Source of the DNA: Hemibagrus wyckioides
Taxonomy: Eukaryota; Chordata; Actinopteri; Siluriformes; Bagridae
Length of the DNA stretch: 64,000 nt
Reading direction: 5' to 3'
Assembly (NCBI RefSeq): GCF_019097595.1
Contig: NC_080710.1
Span: 18,146,780-18,210,779, forward strand
This document shows positions 12,201 to 24,799 of the stretch, in pieces; the first letter of the stretch is position 1, and each line of letters opens with the position of its first letter. The notes beneath the pieces were generated by a model. The model saw nothing but the letters and a program-made list of their open reading frames with translations, was not told the origin of the DNA and did no database searches. Both the position numbers and the translations under genes were made by a program.

Positions 12201-14775
12201 TGCATCAGTGTGGTTTTCTTCTGACAAATTACATAGTTTATAGGTAGCTATCACTTTTTGAATGATTACAGTAACCACGAATGCTGAATTTAAAATTTGT
12301 ACAATACTAATTAATCCAAATGTAATTGCAAAGCACATGACTGCTGATATTATTCTAAAGAACACTGATAAAAGGCTTTTCTTTACTAACATGAAACAAT
12401 TTGTATCATGCTGCAAGTTGACATTATTCAACTCTAGTTTGTTTGTGTTTAAGATTTAACAAGAGGCATTGTCACAATGCAGAGTTACAAAATTCTGAAA
12501 GTAGAGCAAAATAATGAAATAATAGCAAAATAATGCAAAAATAATGAGGCTACAGTGGCTTTTACTTGAGGAAAGAAAAAACCTTTAGGGGAATTAGAAT
12601 CAAGAGAAAAAAGGGAACCCATTCTCTTTTGATATAACATTGGATAGCGTGATTTTGACCATTATAGTCATATAAAAAACTTCAGAACATATAATATAAA
12701 ATGTACAAAACTATTTAATATGTACATGTTAAATAAACACAGATTGTGAAGAAAGTATTTTAAAAATAATGAAATCCTGATCAAGGTGGCACCTTTACTA
12801 TACAGAATATTCTTTTTATTCTATTGAGATCCAGCAATAAGCCACTGATGCCATTGAAGCTCAAAATAATCAGTGTGTTAATTGTTTTGTATCAATACAC
12901 AAACATATTTATACTGTACAATATGATCGATTATTACAATACACTGAGGAAATGAATGGGAGAAAATTGACATTGTGACATTATGGGCAGACACTAACAA
13001 CCTTAATTGACAAAACATGAAGACATGACACGGTAAAAGCCAATAGTTAAATGACTGCTGTATAAAACTCAGGTGAATGAACTGATGATGTGGGGCCAGA
13101 TCCAAAGCACATTCGGCTACGAGTGTAAGGAGAGGTGACAAATAAAATGACCTTTGATTTTCATTCTTTTATCTACAGCTTTGAATGTGATTATACTGTA
13201 TAATGATAAAATATACCTGCAGTCAAATATAATAAGTGAAGAGCCAAGGAATTTTTTTAACCATAGAATGCACATCAGCAGTCAGTACTTACAGGTCTGC
13301 GTTTGTATAGCAAGTAGAAGAAATGCATGAAGTTGACTAGGAGAAACACAGCATTCCAAACCAACACATCCAGTGTGCACCTATACAGAGCAGCCCAGGT
13401 TATAAATAAGCAGCAACCTGCAAACAAACAAAAAGTTATGATTTATCATTTTTGGAAATACATGGCAGTTGAATTTTCAGTCTTGACGAGTTCTGCACTA
13501 CAATATATACTGCATTTAATTGTTTAATTCTAAATCAAGGGTGTCTGAGATTTTCAATCCAACCAAGCAGAAGCAACACCTAAGCCTATTGAAAAATAAG
13601 ATCAACTGTTTAAACAGGTGGACTCAGGTGTGACTCACATGGGAATGAAAACCAGCACCCACACCGGCCCTTTGTGGATAAGATTGGATACCCCTCATTT
13701 AGACTTAAACAGTGCCAGGGAAATAAATGCAGTATCCTGTAGATTTGTCTTAATATATTTTAAATATAGGATTTAATTAACAGAGCATGTCTGCAGTCAC
13801 TCTGACATTTTGGACAATAATAGAAAATCCATGAGAAGTCTCAAATACAAATTAATTTAATTATGCTAACAGAAGAGGTATGCAATTCATTAACAACACA
13901 AAAAGTGTTTGTATGATTTAGTAGAAATCTGCAGTGTGTATGGATTCTCTGTACATTGCTCAAGCTATTTCAAAATGACTTCCTCCCAGCATGCTATCCT
14001 GTTCCCTTCCATCAGAATGAACAACAGGACAAAATCCCACTGCTCTGGTTATGACCAACTATTTTTCTTGCATCTCAGCCATATTTTGTACACATTTACA
14101 ATAGTTCCTGCTAGAACACTAATCCCTGAACACATAACTCACACACTAAATCTGAATGTTTCTACTAATATTGAGGGATTTTTTTCTGTGTTTTGTCTTG
14201 CTTTTGTACTTAATGTCTTTGCATTGTGTGTGCATGTGCAATACCGTAAGTGTAATAGTTGTATTTATTATGTGTATTATGTGCATTATGCCCAATGTTC
14301 TTTGGCTACTTTAGTGCCATATTAATATCCCCTTGAACATCAATAATGTAAATATGTCAATCTCGATCTAAAATATTATTCATCTGTTTTATCTCTTTGA
14401 ACATGTAATGTGTTAATGATGGAGAAAAAACAAAACTTGAGCAGCACAATGAATGTGAGACTGCAGTAAAGACATGCCAACATATTACCAGGCATGGTGT
14501 GTGTGTGTGAGCATGTGTATAGTGGCCAGCAGAGTGTGCTCAAACTGACCTGTCATCAGTAGAAGTCTGAGGAGGATCATGTGCAGGCCCACAGTGGTTG
14601 GAATGAGAAGGCCTACAACTAAACTCAGGTTGCCCAGATGGAAGAGTAAGTGATGAGCTTTCTCCCACTCCTGACAAGATGTGATATTTTCTGCCATTTC
14701 TAAGGTACCATATGTTGGAGTCACACTTAAGTCCAGTGGGATCATGGTCGTGCTTAAATCTGGCATGGCTGACAT
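9276..14775 (-). CDS. bves: blood vessel epicardial substance (Popeye domain-containing protein 1), complete
   Basis: Bves is a cAMP-binding membrane protein of heart and skeletal muscle that modulates ion channels and cell contacts. Seven coding exons join in frame: 14775-14550, 13417-13293, 11942-11755, 11520-11412, 11228-11061, 10932-10791 and 9415-9276, giving 365 aa (human about 360). The N-terminus carries an NIT glycosylation site at residue 30, then three hydrophobic segments at about 42-63, 64-84 and 93-113. The Popeye domain follows. Its cAMP-pocket motifs are intact: DSPEF at 200-204 and FQVT at 215-218, the latter split across an intron. The tail contains [16 protein letters not shown], typical of Bves, and ends VYDIPDDI. 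I chose the first ATG after the acceptor at 14777; a second in-frame Met lies three codons on. All junctions obey GT-AG. popdc3 lies 1.7 kb upstream on the same strand. Confidence 0.95.
9416..10790 (-). other. bves last intron
   Basis: GT-AG intron between the sixth and seventh coding exons. It is AT-rich and contains no other recognisable gene. Confidence 0.6.
11943..13292 (-). other. bves intron 2
   Basis: AT-rich intron without coding signal. The piece at about 12575-12645 resembles the interspersed repeat seen at 32340-32440 and 52400-52525. Confidence 0.5.
13418..14549 (-). other. bves intron 1 (between coding exons 1 and 2)
   Basis: GT-AG intron. It holds an interspersed repeat at 13535-13705. 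A plus-strand open frame at 13909-14325 shows no known domain and is antisense within the intron. Confidence 0.6.
13535..13705 (-). repeat. teleost interspersed repeat
   Basis: The segment reads, on the minus strand, as the common fish repeat around 'CCAATCTTATCC...GGCCGGTGTGGGTGC...TTCATTCC'. Recognition is from memory of fish genomes and not from a search. Confidence 0.5.
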
Positions 14776-15199
14776 TCTGAAGGGCAATAAGCTGAAACTG
14801 AATTTATGGAAAATAGGTGAAAAAACGGCAGTTGTCAAATATATATATGTATATATCATTAAAAGCGTATAGACATTCGGGACATTGATTTGGCAGTACA
14901 GAACATTTTTATTAATGAGTCTACATTGCTCACATAACACAAATAAACGTGTCTTTTTTACTATATTCCGTCTGTCTTCCGTCCTGAGTACCTCTAAGAC
15001 ATGTAAGGATTTGTCTAAATTTAACAAAGCGTATTCACAGTCGATCAACAAAGCAAGAAGAATACAAAGAAGAATTTTAGATTAACACAAACGAGTGTGT
15101 GAGGAGGAAAAAGCCCGTTTGCACCAGATAAAAAGCCTGTAGTTTCTTTATTCTCTTACAGATTAAAATGCAAAAGATTACAAAGTAAAATACAAAGCT

Positions 15200-15440
15200 T
15201 TGCACTTACCGTCTTCGCACTCAGTTGAAAGAAAGTGTTAATAATTCGCTAGTAATTTAGGTGGAGAGAAGGTTGTGTGTGAGTGAGGTGAGTGTGTTGG
15301 TGCAGGAGAGCAGGGGGCTGCACAGTGTGAGTCGCGCATTCCAGCCTGCTGACAGCCATCGACTAAAATGGGCAAGAAGCTCACACACTTAACAACCAGC
15401 GCCGCGCCTCGTTCACGCTAATACGCAACTCAACCGCTAG
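15200..15440 (-). promoter_or_regulatory. bves: probable bves noncoding first exon and promoter
   Basis: On the minus strand a strong donor (GTAAGTGC) follows base 15210, and an acceptor CAG lies just before the bves start exon at 14776. The sequence at 15330-15440 is locally CpG-rich compared with its surroundings, as expected near a vertebrate start site. The transcription start itself is not visible. Confidence 0.45.
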
Positions 15441-15501
15441 AAGGCGCTCATCAAAAGCGAACTACACCCTTCACAAAAGGATGAGGCTCCTGATTATGTT
15501 T

Positions 15502-15698
15502 CACTATATGGTCAAACGTTTATGGACACCTGACCATCACACTCATAAAGATTACACTTTTGGGAAGGCTTTCCACTAGATTTTGGAGTGTTGCTTTTAG
15601 AATTTGGCACAAGATTAGGTATTGTTGAGATCAGTTTTGGGGAAGGCCCATATATGGGTGTGATGGTCCGGTGTATACAAAGTTTTGGCTAGATAGTG
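15502..15698. mobile_element. Tc1-like MITE
   Basis: A 197-bp element with related ends, CACTATATGGTCAAA at the left and the imperfect inverse ending TAGATAGTG at the right. TA follows the right end; the left flank is TT. It has no coding capacity. The termini match the Tc1 remnant family with ends of the 'CACTATATGGCCAAAAG' type. Confidence 0.7.
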
Positions 15699-16506
15699 TA
15701 TCTGAAGTGAGAAAGGGGAAATAGTAACCTATAGTATGGGCAATTTTTGCATTATGTAGTTACTTGTTTGTGTATTTTTATGACTGTTCAGGAAATCTTT
15801 CTTTTTCTTTATGAATTCACCATATATAGACTTAGAAATAAAAAAAAGAAAAAGAACAATTAGAATCCTTAAGAGATTATTCTTCTGAGGATAACTTGCA
15901 TGTAGATCACAACAGTAGAAACAGTCCCAACTAGAACCTTTTCAAAACAATGGCCTTATTCTTGGGACCCATTAAACAAACATGTCTGAAATGCGACAAA
16001 TGAAAATCAGCACCACGGTCAGCTACACAATAAAACGGAAATGATGTAGCAATTTATCAGGAAGTGTTATCAGGAAGATCAGGAATCTGCCCATGAGTAA
16101 TCAAGACACGATGAACAAAAGTTGATTACAAAATCTCCTTTATTCTGGAATTCAGATGTGCAAAAGCATTAGCTAAATGCCGTTTAGACAATCAGCTGAG
16201 AAGAGCTATTCAAACATAGGTCAGTGATTTAATAAGACACACATATATAGCTAATAATAGCAAGTGTAGGCAATTTTTTACTATTATGCAAATAACAGAG
16301 AGAGAATGCATGAAAATTAAGCTTGAATTTTAGGCATGGATAGTGTATTGAACATGCGACATGAGGACTTTTGTACAAAGGTGAAAAGGGGGAGTCTCTG
16401 GGATATACACCTCCCTCGTAGACTTCCTTCTTATTTCCTTAAGACTTACTTTCTCCTGAATAATTGGGAGGACATTCTAGGCCATTCTAGTGTCAAGGCG
16501 AGTTTT
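15699..16506. other. spacer between popdc3 3' end and the bves promoter
   Basis: No gene seen. A minus-strand AATAAA at 16139-16144, about 365 bases after the popdc3 stop, is a candidate poly(A) signal. Confidence 0.5.
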
Positions 16507-18052
16507 TTAACTGTTGTGTGGTTTTTCTAACGGTGTCTGCGGCGTGTGACAGAAGCTGGGTAAACGTAGATCATAGCGGAAGCCGTGTGCGTCCAGCGCT
16601 CTGTCGTTCAGAGAGTATAGCTTATCGGCGATGTCATTGCGCACCACTAGCGCAAATATCTTTGCGATATAGCGGTGTTTGGCAAAGAGCAGATATAACT
16701 TCTTGCGTCTCCAAGCGACATATGTGCAGCGATCGTCTGCTCTTAGTGTTACCTAAAAGAAAAGGGAAGAACAATAAAGCAGATGTGAAATGACAAGAAC
16801 GCGTTGCCTTATTTTGCGGGTTATTTTTTATTTTGTTTCGGCAAACCTGGAAAACTCCCTCCTCCGACGGTCTGAGTGAATCCCATTCAGGTGAATCCAA
16901 GAACTGGAAAGGGTAGATATAGTGTAGAAATTCTCCATTCACTGTAACACGGATTCTGTTGGAACAAACACGTTCCTTATTGACTCTCTACAAAAGTTCA
17001 TTATGATATAATTATATAATCATTATGAAATAATTCCAGGTCCATATCCAGTGACGAGCGCAAAGTGAGTGATTAAGTCACACATAAAAGATCAGGAGAC
17101 TATATATTGTAAAATGACAGTTCTTACTGAAATTACACTCTCGGAAATAAAAGTGCCATTCTCCTTGTCATTTGTATCGTCCCATTAAGTGTAAATCTTT
17201 TGTTTCTTTAGTATGTATCTTGCACCTTTAAAATGATTTAAGGTACGTAAGACCATAGGTTTTAAACATGAATTAAAGGTAAACCATGTGCACATTCTCA
17301 ACTAAACACTATACGGCGCAAACAATATAGCCTTGCTGTACCACTCCAGAGAAGTAGGAAGGAAAAGTACCGTTTGGTACCTTTATTTCTGAGACTGTAG
17401 CGCTCTTTGAGGAACCTTTCATATCTCATAAACAAAGTTACTAAACTTCCACTTTCAAGGGTTATGTTGATGAGACGATCAAAACCATCCTAATCAATGT
17501 TTATCAATGTATAGAGTGTTGAATTATGGATGCCCGTATTTACCTCCCAGAGAGTAGAACAGACAGTTTATCTATAGGGGTTTTGCCCTCCACTGCAAAG
17601 TAGTGTTCTTTTTCGATCGTATGGATTTCCTGCTCGCAACAAGAGACGATCTTGCCGAAGTGACTGAGAGACACGCCCAACTTTTTGAACATGCATCCAT
17701 AGAGATCCTGGAAGTCCTTATCAAAAGTCACACTCCGCAGGCGGTATGCGACATGGACGACTTGAGCAACAGAAATAACAAACAGGACAAAAGCCCACGA
17801 AAACGAGTCCGTGGTGCACGGATTGGACCATGCCCAAATGGAGTAGCACAAAAAACCGAGGGACATAAAGCTGAACATATAGATCAAGCCGTAAAATCCA
17901 CTACCTCCCATGAAGCCTAGTACCAGGAGGATATTAGCGAGATGAAAAACGGATCCTTCTGGGTCTCTTTTCCATTCTGTGCACAACGGATGTACCAGTG
18001 ACACCTCGCTCGAAGTAAAGTTATTCTGCTCCAAAAAATGAACAGATTCCAT
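16507..18052 (-). CDS. popdc3: Popeye domain-containing protein 3, complete
   Basis: A membrane cAMP-binding protein of striated muscle, in the same family as Bves. Three coding exons join in frame: 18052-17544, 16955-16847 and 16752-16507, giving 287 aa (human about 291). Residues about 35-110 form three hydrophobic segments, including FMGGSGFYGLIYMFSFMSLG, and the Popeye domain follows. cAMP-pocket motifs are intact: DSPEW at 190-194 and FQVT at 205-208, with the FQ/VT split by an intron at the same place as in bves. HYIYPFQFLDSPEWDSLRPS and SWAFVLFVISVAQ match POPDC3 rather than POPDC2. The ATG follows an acceptor at about 18061, so a noncoding first exon lies upstream. A good minus-strand donor after base 18908 is one candidate for its end. 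The gene is in tandem with bves, as in other vertebrates. Confidence 0.95.
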
Positions 18053-18060
18053 AATCCCAC

Positions 18061-20640
18061 CTGTTTAAGCGCAAAAAGATCCTGTGCCGTAAATAAGATC
18101 CTGTGCCAAACAATGTTGCAGGTGTCTAGTCCTAGATACAGGTGACTACTCCAATCCTTCTTAAAGCTTACTAGATCAAACTGGGAGGGTTAATTTGTTG
18201 AAACAATCTTAATAAATCTGCAAAACACAGAAAAAAAGGATTCATTAGAGAACGTTAGTCATGTTCCCACCGGAGCAGTGCTTTGTTGGCTTAAGAAGAG
18301 CACTCTCAGAAATGCTTTCCCAAAAATAACCACTGGGAAACGTTAGAGCAACGGGTTACATATGCTGACATCGCCAACAGAATAACCTACATTATGTTAA
18401 TAAGCATGAAAAAGAAGTCCGGAGTAGCCTTTACGCGCGCAATATGTGAAACTAGTCTTGAATAATCTGTCAAAGCCTGAGCCACTATGCTTGTTTTTTC
18501 TTAAATCGCCGATTAAAATAGACTAGGGTCTATGTAATATAGTAGACTACTAAAATCGTCTCCGAGGTCCTGGTGTCTGACAAATCATCATCGAGAAACG
18601 GATCCACCTTCAGAGAAAGAAAGTTAGACAGAGAGTCGGTCGCTCAGTTTTGTCGTTAGAGATCACATGGCAGCATGTTCACTTCCCCTAAAGTGCGCAT
18701 GGAGTGTGAACGGACTGCACGAGCTAGGAGTTCTCCCATTAATTAGGCATGAATCACTCCGTATGTGCCAGTGACATTTGCTCAGCACTGTTTAGGAGAT
18801 AAATCAGTGTCAGAGAAATAACATTTTTAGACTAAAATAGCTTCCCTGTTCCTTGTAGGTTACCTGACAGAGGAAGGTGACTTTGGTTGAGTCTCAGTTG
18901 AGCTCACCTGAATGAGAGATTGGGGACAAGCCTTTGCTCAAGGCCCAACAACATGACCTATATCTCATAAAAATAAGACCACGTTTTTACTATATGAAAT
19001 CTCTGTGGAGTATTGCTTGGTATAGAGTAACAAAAAAAAAATGCCACAGCCATCCCCAGACGTTTATGGGTCTGCTCTACTTTACTTCAGTACATTATAT
19101 ATGTAGAATAATACAAACATGCATGAAAATTGTGTTTGTTGGACTGTTTTGTGAATGTGGAAGTATCTACTGTGCAAAACAAACATGAGCTTCAAGAGTA
19201 GGCTGTCCTTTGGCACTATCTTTATGCAGGATATCAGATACCCAACACATTTATATATAGAACCAGGGACCAGCTGTCTGCTTGTACATTTGTGTGTGTG
19301 TGTGTGTGTGTGTGTCTGTGTGTCTGTGTGTGTGTGTGCGTGTGTGTGTGTGTGTAAAGAGAAGGAAAGTAAATAACTTGATGAATATATAAATAAAAAA
19401 TCAGTACATTTTTGTAGTAGACATCATAGTATGATGTTTGGCAAAAAAAAAATATGCAGTAACTGTCTTTAAGCACCATATTCATAAAGGAATTATTTGA
19501 ATGTGGCTAATAAACCTGATAAAAGTCTGTTTTAGTTCAGCGTACTTTAATTTAACAGTTATGAAGCAGCCATTGTGTGAATTCAGAACAGCGGAACTAA
19601 TTAAAATGTGCAGAGCATGATTGAGGAATTCTTCTTTGTACTTACTCTCCTCTTCAACCCTCCAAGGGAGGAAGAAAGAAGGTTCAACACACACCCTGGC
19701 AGTTATACAGAATTTCCATCACATATAATGATATGTTCATTTGTGTCTTACTAATATTTCCAAGTCTTTCTGTTATTCTACTGATAACAAAATGAATTTG
19801 ACACTTTATTTACATGCACAGAAGGGTATAAATTGTAGGTCACATAAGTCATTCAGAATTCACCAAAGCACTGACTAACAAACCATATTTGCTTTAGGCT
19901 TAAGTCACTATAGTACTAACAAGCACATTGCATGGTGACCCTGCATGCTTTCTTGTTAGCTTTATATATATGATAGACCTTCTTCCCACTAAACCCTTTT
20001 CACAGAAGCCCTACATACCATACACATACAAAATAGCATGTATATATGCATTTATGCCTAATAATTTTCTTGATGCTTTACTGTGCTTCTTCATATAGCA
20101 AAAAATCTGATCAAAATCATCTCTCAGATGAAAATGCTTTAGAAATATGTACAGTGATTTGCTGCCATGTTGTGTGATTGACATCAAAAATTCTTTAATG
20201 AGTTGCTTTAAAAGCAATGGCTGAAGAGTGTAAGAGTGTAAGAGTGTCATATAATTTTAGAGGAAAAACTCTAGGTCATTTAAGCGCTTCTTGGTTATCT
20301 CTCTGAAAGAAGCTTAAAAGTTTTATGTAGGAAACAACTAAGTTTTTCTCAGTTAACAGTTTGGATTGCCATGAACTTTTAATCATTCAGAGAAATCCTG
20401 AAGGGTTCTATTTATTATTACATATTGTTGTATTACACCTTTTAAGAAATCTAATTCCTAGACATCAAAACATTTAGGATCCTACTGGAATGTACCTGAC
20501 ATTATACTGTTACCATTTGCACAATTCAGGCTGTATTTGGAACATTGTAAACCAGATACTAGAGGAGAGGAATAGCTTAGTGATTGATTACCAATGACTG
20601 AATTAGACAGCGATATCATAATTTAGCCAAAAGACTTGCA
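18061..20640. other. intergenic region upstream of popdc3
   Basis: No coding exon recognised. It probably includes the popdc3 promoter and noncoding first exon within about 18.2-18.95 kb. The rest is AT-rich sequence with a GT repeat at 19290-19355. Confidence 0.5.
19290..19355. repeat. (GT)n microsatellite
   Basis: About 33 GT units with TC and CG interruptions. Confidence 0.95.
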
Positions 20641-20644
20641 ATTC

Positions 20645-20830
20645 AGGCAAAATTTATTTACATTTTTTACATTTATTGCATTTGGCAGAAACCATTATCC
20701 AGTCCTATTTTTATTTGATCTCATTTTTATACACCTTAGCAGTTGAGGCTTAAGGGCCTTGCTCAGGGGCCAGGCAGTGGCAGTTTAGTGGTGCTGGGGT
20801 TTGACCTAAGAACATTGCAATCAGAAAAAA
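20645..20830 (-). mobile_element. tRNA-derived SINE copy, 5' truncated
   Basis: On the minus strand it runs GGTCAAACCCCAGCACC, then a conserved 'GGCCCCTGAGCAAGGCCCTTAA' type body (written here in outline), then GAGATC and an AT-rich tail near TTTGGCAGAAACC on the plus strand. The 45.5-kb copy has the same kind of tRNA-like head plus a box A. Confidence 0.6.
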
Positions 20831-21889
20831 ATCACAGTGTATTTGCAGAACATGATCTTTGCAATGGCTCTCATTTTTTGTTTTCCAAAATTCTGTTAAA
20901 ATGCTTTCAGCAACGGCCTCAAACAAACTCAGTTAATATTTGAAACAATAATATAGCAGAACTGCTAATAATAAAAAAATGACATCTGTTTTAATAACTG
21001 TCCCATTATCTCTGTACACACTTTGTAGAAAATGCCCCCCCCATCTGATAAACAAACATATGCACACACACACATTTAATATCCTCTTTTATGTTAGCTA
21101 TAGCCTGGCAGTTATTCACATCAGTGAAGTGTGCATCACATTTGGGAATCAGGGTTCAAGGAGGAAATGAAAGACATGTAAGAGAGGGTAAAAAACACTG
21201 ACAAAATTGAAAATAAAGAAAACATACCTGTTTTCTTTCTAAACAGAAAAAAGCTACATTTTATCTGTCCTGTTTTGTCATACAGCTCAGCAAATATTCA
21301 AACCCATTACTGACAGTGGAGTGGCACCCGCTAGACACCTCTGTGGTTGTGGGAAAATTTACAGGAGCCTGAATGAGAGACTCACCCTTGATTAACTTCT
21401 AGTCAGATTTTTAAAAACATTTACTTGCAAGATGTTGAACTATTTGTGACAGCCTTTTTGGACAGACTTAATGAATTGTCTATTAGAAATGGCAATCCGT
21501 GTGAATTCTAGCAATAAACCCTAATATATGCTATTTTCAAATTTTGGTTGAGGTGGCATTTTTTTGGCATCTACCCTCCAGTTACATATAAGATAAACAG
21601 GAATTTACTTACTAAAAGTTGGGATAATATTGTTACATACACCCTTGTCGTATAATTTAGGAATTCAAAATTAGTGCAAAGTAACATCAAACAATATGTC
21701 ATAATTTCAGAATCTACATGAAATGTCATAAAAATGAGAGATTAGTGAAACATATTGAGGAAGAGCAGGAAGACTTTTGGAGATGGTTAACAGTTGCATT
21801 AACAGTTCAGAATAAAACCTACACAATGGTGTAGGCTTTAAATGGTGAAGTTTGGTATTAATGTTCTGCAGCAGGAATGATTTCATTGT
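20831..21889. other. intergenic, no gene seen
   Basis: AT-rich sequence with no recognisable coding or RNA gene. The left copy of the target duplication of the next element lies at 21873-21889. Confidence 0.5.
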
Positions 21890-22350
21890 TATAGAAAAAT
21901 ATCAGTGACAATCAAGGGGAAGGTGTACAAGACAGTGGTGAGACTGGAGTGGAGAGACAGTGTCACTGAGGAAGAGACAGGAGTCAGAGCTGGAGGTAGC
22001 AGAGCTGAAGATGTTGAGGTTCTCTTTGGGAGTTACAAGGTTGGACAGGATTAGGAACAAGTACATCAGAGGGAGAGCTGTTTGGGGGACAAAGTTAGGG
22101 AGGCCAGATTAAGATGGTTTGGACATCTTCAGAGGAGGGAGAGTGAGTATATTGGTAGGAGAATGTTGGACATGGAGCTGCCAGGCAGGATGCAAAGAGG
22201 AAGGCCAAAGAGGAGGTATATGGATGTAATAAATGAGGATATGAAGCTAGTGGGTGCAAGTGTTGAGGATGCAGAAGATAGGGATAGGTGGAGAGAGACG
22301 ATTCCCTGTGGTGACCCCTGAAAGGAAAATTCGAAAGAAGAAGAAGAAGT
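21890..22350 (+). mobile_element. 5'-truncated RTE-like LINE end
   Basis: This 461-bp insertion is flanked by a perfect 17-bp direct repeat, AGGAATGATTTCATTGT, at 21873-21889 and 22351-22367. Such a long target duplication is the mark of target-primed reverse transcription. The ORF at 22082-22321 encodes the C-terminal end of a non-LTR retrotransposon polyprotein, with RLRWFGHLQRRESEYIGRRM and GRPKRRYMDV, ending DRWRETIPCGDP. The 3' end is a short (GAA)n tail. It is inactive: only the terminal part is present. I assign it to the RTE group by recalled similarity. Confidence 0.85.
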
Positions 22351-22367
22351 AGGAATGATTTCATTGT

Positions 22368-23358
22368 AAGAATATAGACTAATCCACATTATGTGTAGTG
22401 AAATTTCTAAGAGGGAGATCATTTAATTTGCATCATTGTGATGAGTAATGTTCACCAAAAACACACCCCGCACACACTCCTACAAACAGTGTGAGCCTTT
22501 AGTTTATATAAAGTTGATTTAACGTTAATAAACCAGGGTATCCACTTTAATCATCATTAAAATCACTCTTAATCACACTGAATCAAACAAGAGATGTCCA
22601 TGGCTAAGCAATTAGACTATTCGTGCTTTGAGCTGTGAAGGGCAGCGGGGGTGGTGGCTGGCTGATTGATACCACACATGACGCATGAGAAGTGAACAAG
22701 GAGCACTCTACAGGACGTCAAGGATCACTCCAAACTCACCAGCTCTGGCTATCAAAGACTCTGAATTCCAGGAGGCTCATTTTCTATGCAAAGGGCAAAC
22801 TGCTTAGATAACAGTCTCTTCAACAAATATAAGAAGATATATTACAAAGACAAAAAGCTAATTAAGCTAGCTAGAGCAATGCATCTAATATATATTATCA
22901 ATAAAGCTATAACACATATGAAGTGTTCACTCAAGAAGCATTCAAATGAATAAACACAATTTGCTGAAATAGCAGTCTTTAAAAATACTCTCTAGCAACC
23001 CACAAAATGTATCAGCTTGGTCTTTGTCCTAATGTCCGCAAAAGAACTTTGTCTGTGTTATGTGTAGCAGCTCTGGTCTAGGAGGAACGTTGTTTCACTT
23101 CACTGTGTACTGCATCAGCTATATATGGTTGAAGTGACAATAAAGCTTCTTTGACTTTGACTTTGAGAAATCATAATATATTTTGGCAAGGCTTAGAATG
23201 GCTACAATTATTTAATAACTATGCTTTTTTAATGTACATTTACATTAAAATATTTGTATATATGGACTACGAAGGGGGTTAGAAAGTTTTACTGGCACCT
23301 CTGGAACATTTGCATGTTCTCTCTGTGCTTTGTTTCCTACTCCATAAGTAAGTTGTTC

Positions 23359-23393
<35 letters not shown>

Positions 23394-23575
23394 TGTAATG
23401 ACTTAGCATCCTAAGGTGTCCGCTGCCTCATGCCCAAAGTCCCCTGGGATAGGCTCCAGGTTCCTTGCAATCCTGTGTACAGACTTTGGATAAACAATGG
23501 CGATCTAATTTCTGTATAACCCATGCCACCTAGTGGTTAAAATAAAAAGTTCCACATGTTTTTCCCAATTTGTTT
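22368..23575. other. intergenic, old repeats
   Basis: No gene seen. At about 22990-23165 lies a repeat ending in GACAATAAAGCTTCTTTGAC, a common type of fish retroposon tail. At 23280-23510 lies a degenerate interspersed repeat (TGCCCAAAGTCCCCTGGGAT) with a GT array inside it at 23361-23391. Confidence 0.5.
23361..23391. repeat. (GT)n microsatellite
   Basis: About 15 uninterrupted GT units. Confidence 0.95.
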
Positions 23576-24490
23576 TCAATTCAAGATTCAAAGAACTTTA
23601 TTAATCCCAGGGGGAAATTCCTGTGCCATGTTACAGTTGCTCTAATAAAAATAAAAATATAAGAGAGAGAGAGAAAGAAATATATACACTGTCCTATAAA
23701 CTGTAAAATAGAATAAATAAATACAAATACTGTACAAATAATAGTGTGGAGCTGTAATCTTGCACACAAGGATTGTAAATTGGTGATCATTTCAACAGGT
23801 GATAATGGTAATGTTGTATTATACATGATAGAAAATGGTGAAACTGTAATGTGCATGAACGGACTATAATTACTATAGCACCCATTATTATTTATTGCAC
23901 ATGAAATTGCACATGAAAATGTCCCAACACTTAAAGGGAAGAATTGTACAGTTTAATTGCCACAGGGATGAAAGATCTCCTAAAGCGCTCCATGCTACAC
24001 TTGGCAGTGATCGAGCTGAATGTGCTCTTCTGATCAACCAGCACAGTGTAGTAGATGAGAAGGGTTGTCCAGGATTAAATGGAGTTTTGACAGCATTCTT
24101 CTCTCAACAACAACATGAACTGGGTCCAGCTCCATGCCAAGTACAGAGTCAGCCCTCCTGATTAGTTTGTCCAGTTTATTTCTCTCTGCCACCTTCATGT
24201 TACTTCCCCAACAGACCACTGCATAGAAAATGACACTAGACACCACAGACTCATCGACCATCCGCAATATGGTGTTGCAGACATTGAAGGACCTGAGCCT
24301 CCTCAGAAAATACAAATTACTCTGTCCTTCCTTGTAGAGTGCTGTTAAATTTAGTGTCCAGTCCGGTTTGTTGTCAATATGGGCTCCCAGGTATTTGTAA
24401 TACTCAGCAATCTCAACTTTCTCTCCAAGGACAGACAAAGGAGAGTCTGGGCTAAAGTCCAATACCAGTTTTGTAACAATTAATATCTCA
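23576..24490 (-). mobile_element. Rex1-like non-LTR retrotransposon fragment
   Basis: The minus-strand frame 24462-24034 encodes the C-terminal region after a reverse-transcriptase domain: VEIAEYYKYLGAHIDNKPDW, then LRSFNVCNTILRM, then AVVCWGSNMKVAERNKLDKL. The reading frame breaks after DNPSHLLH. The 3' end, at the left, has a TTAATCCCAGGGGGAAATTC-type end and short TTCAA-type repeats. The upstream RT and endonuclease parts are missing, so it is dead. Rex1/Babar is my best family guess. Confidence 0.75.
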
Positions 24491-24799
24491 CTTCATTTAC
24501 AGAGGTACAATAGATAGGCCATCTCCTCCATTACTTGCTCGTGCGCTCTGTCACTCACAGTTATAGCATCATTGCGTTCTTACAGTGAGGGAAAAAATTA
24601 TTTGATCCCCTGCTGATTTTGTACATTTGCCCACTGACAAAGAAATGATCAGTCTGTAATTTTAATGGTAGGTTTATCTGAACAGTGAGAGGCAGAATAA
24701 CAACAAAAAAATCCAGAAAAACACATTTCAGAAAAGTTATACATTGATTTGCATTTTATTGAGTGAAATAAGTATTTGACCCCTTTGCAAATATGACTT

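Noticed and set aside
13909..14325. 138-aa plus-strand frame inside the first bves intron
   Set aside because: No domain, no splice context and AT-rich composition; it is antisense to bves and likely chance.
17603..17920. 105-aa plus-strand frame
   Set aside because: It is the antisense shadow of the first popdc3 coding exon.
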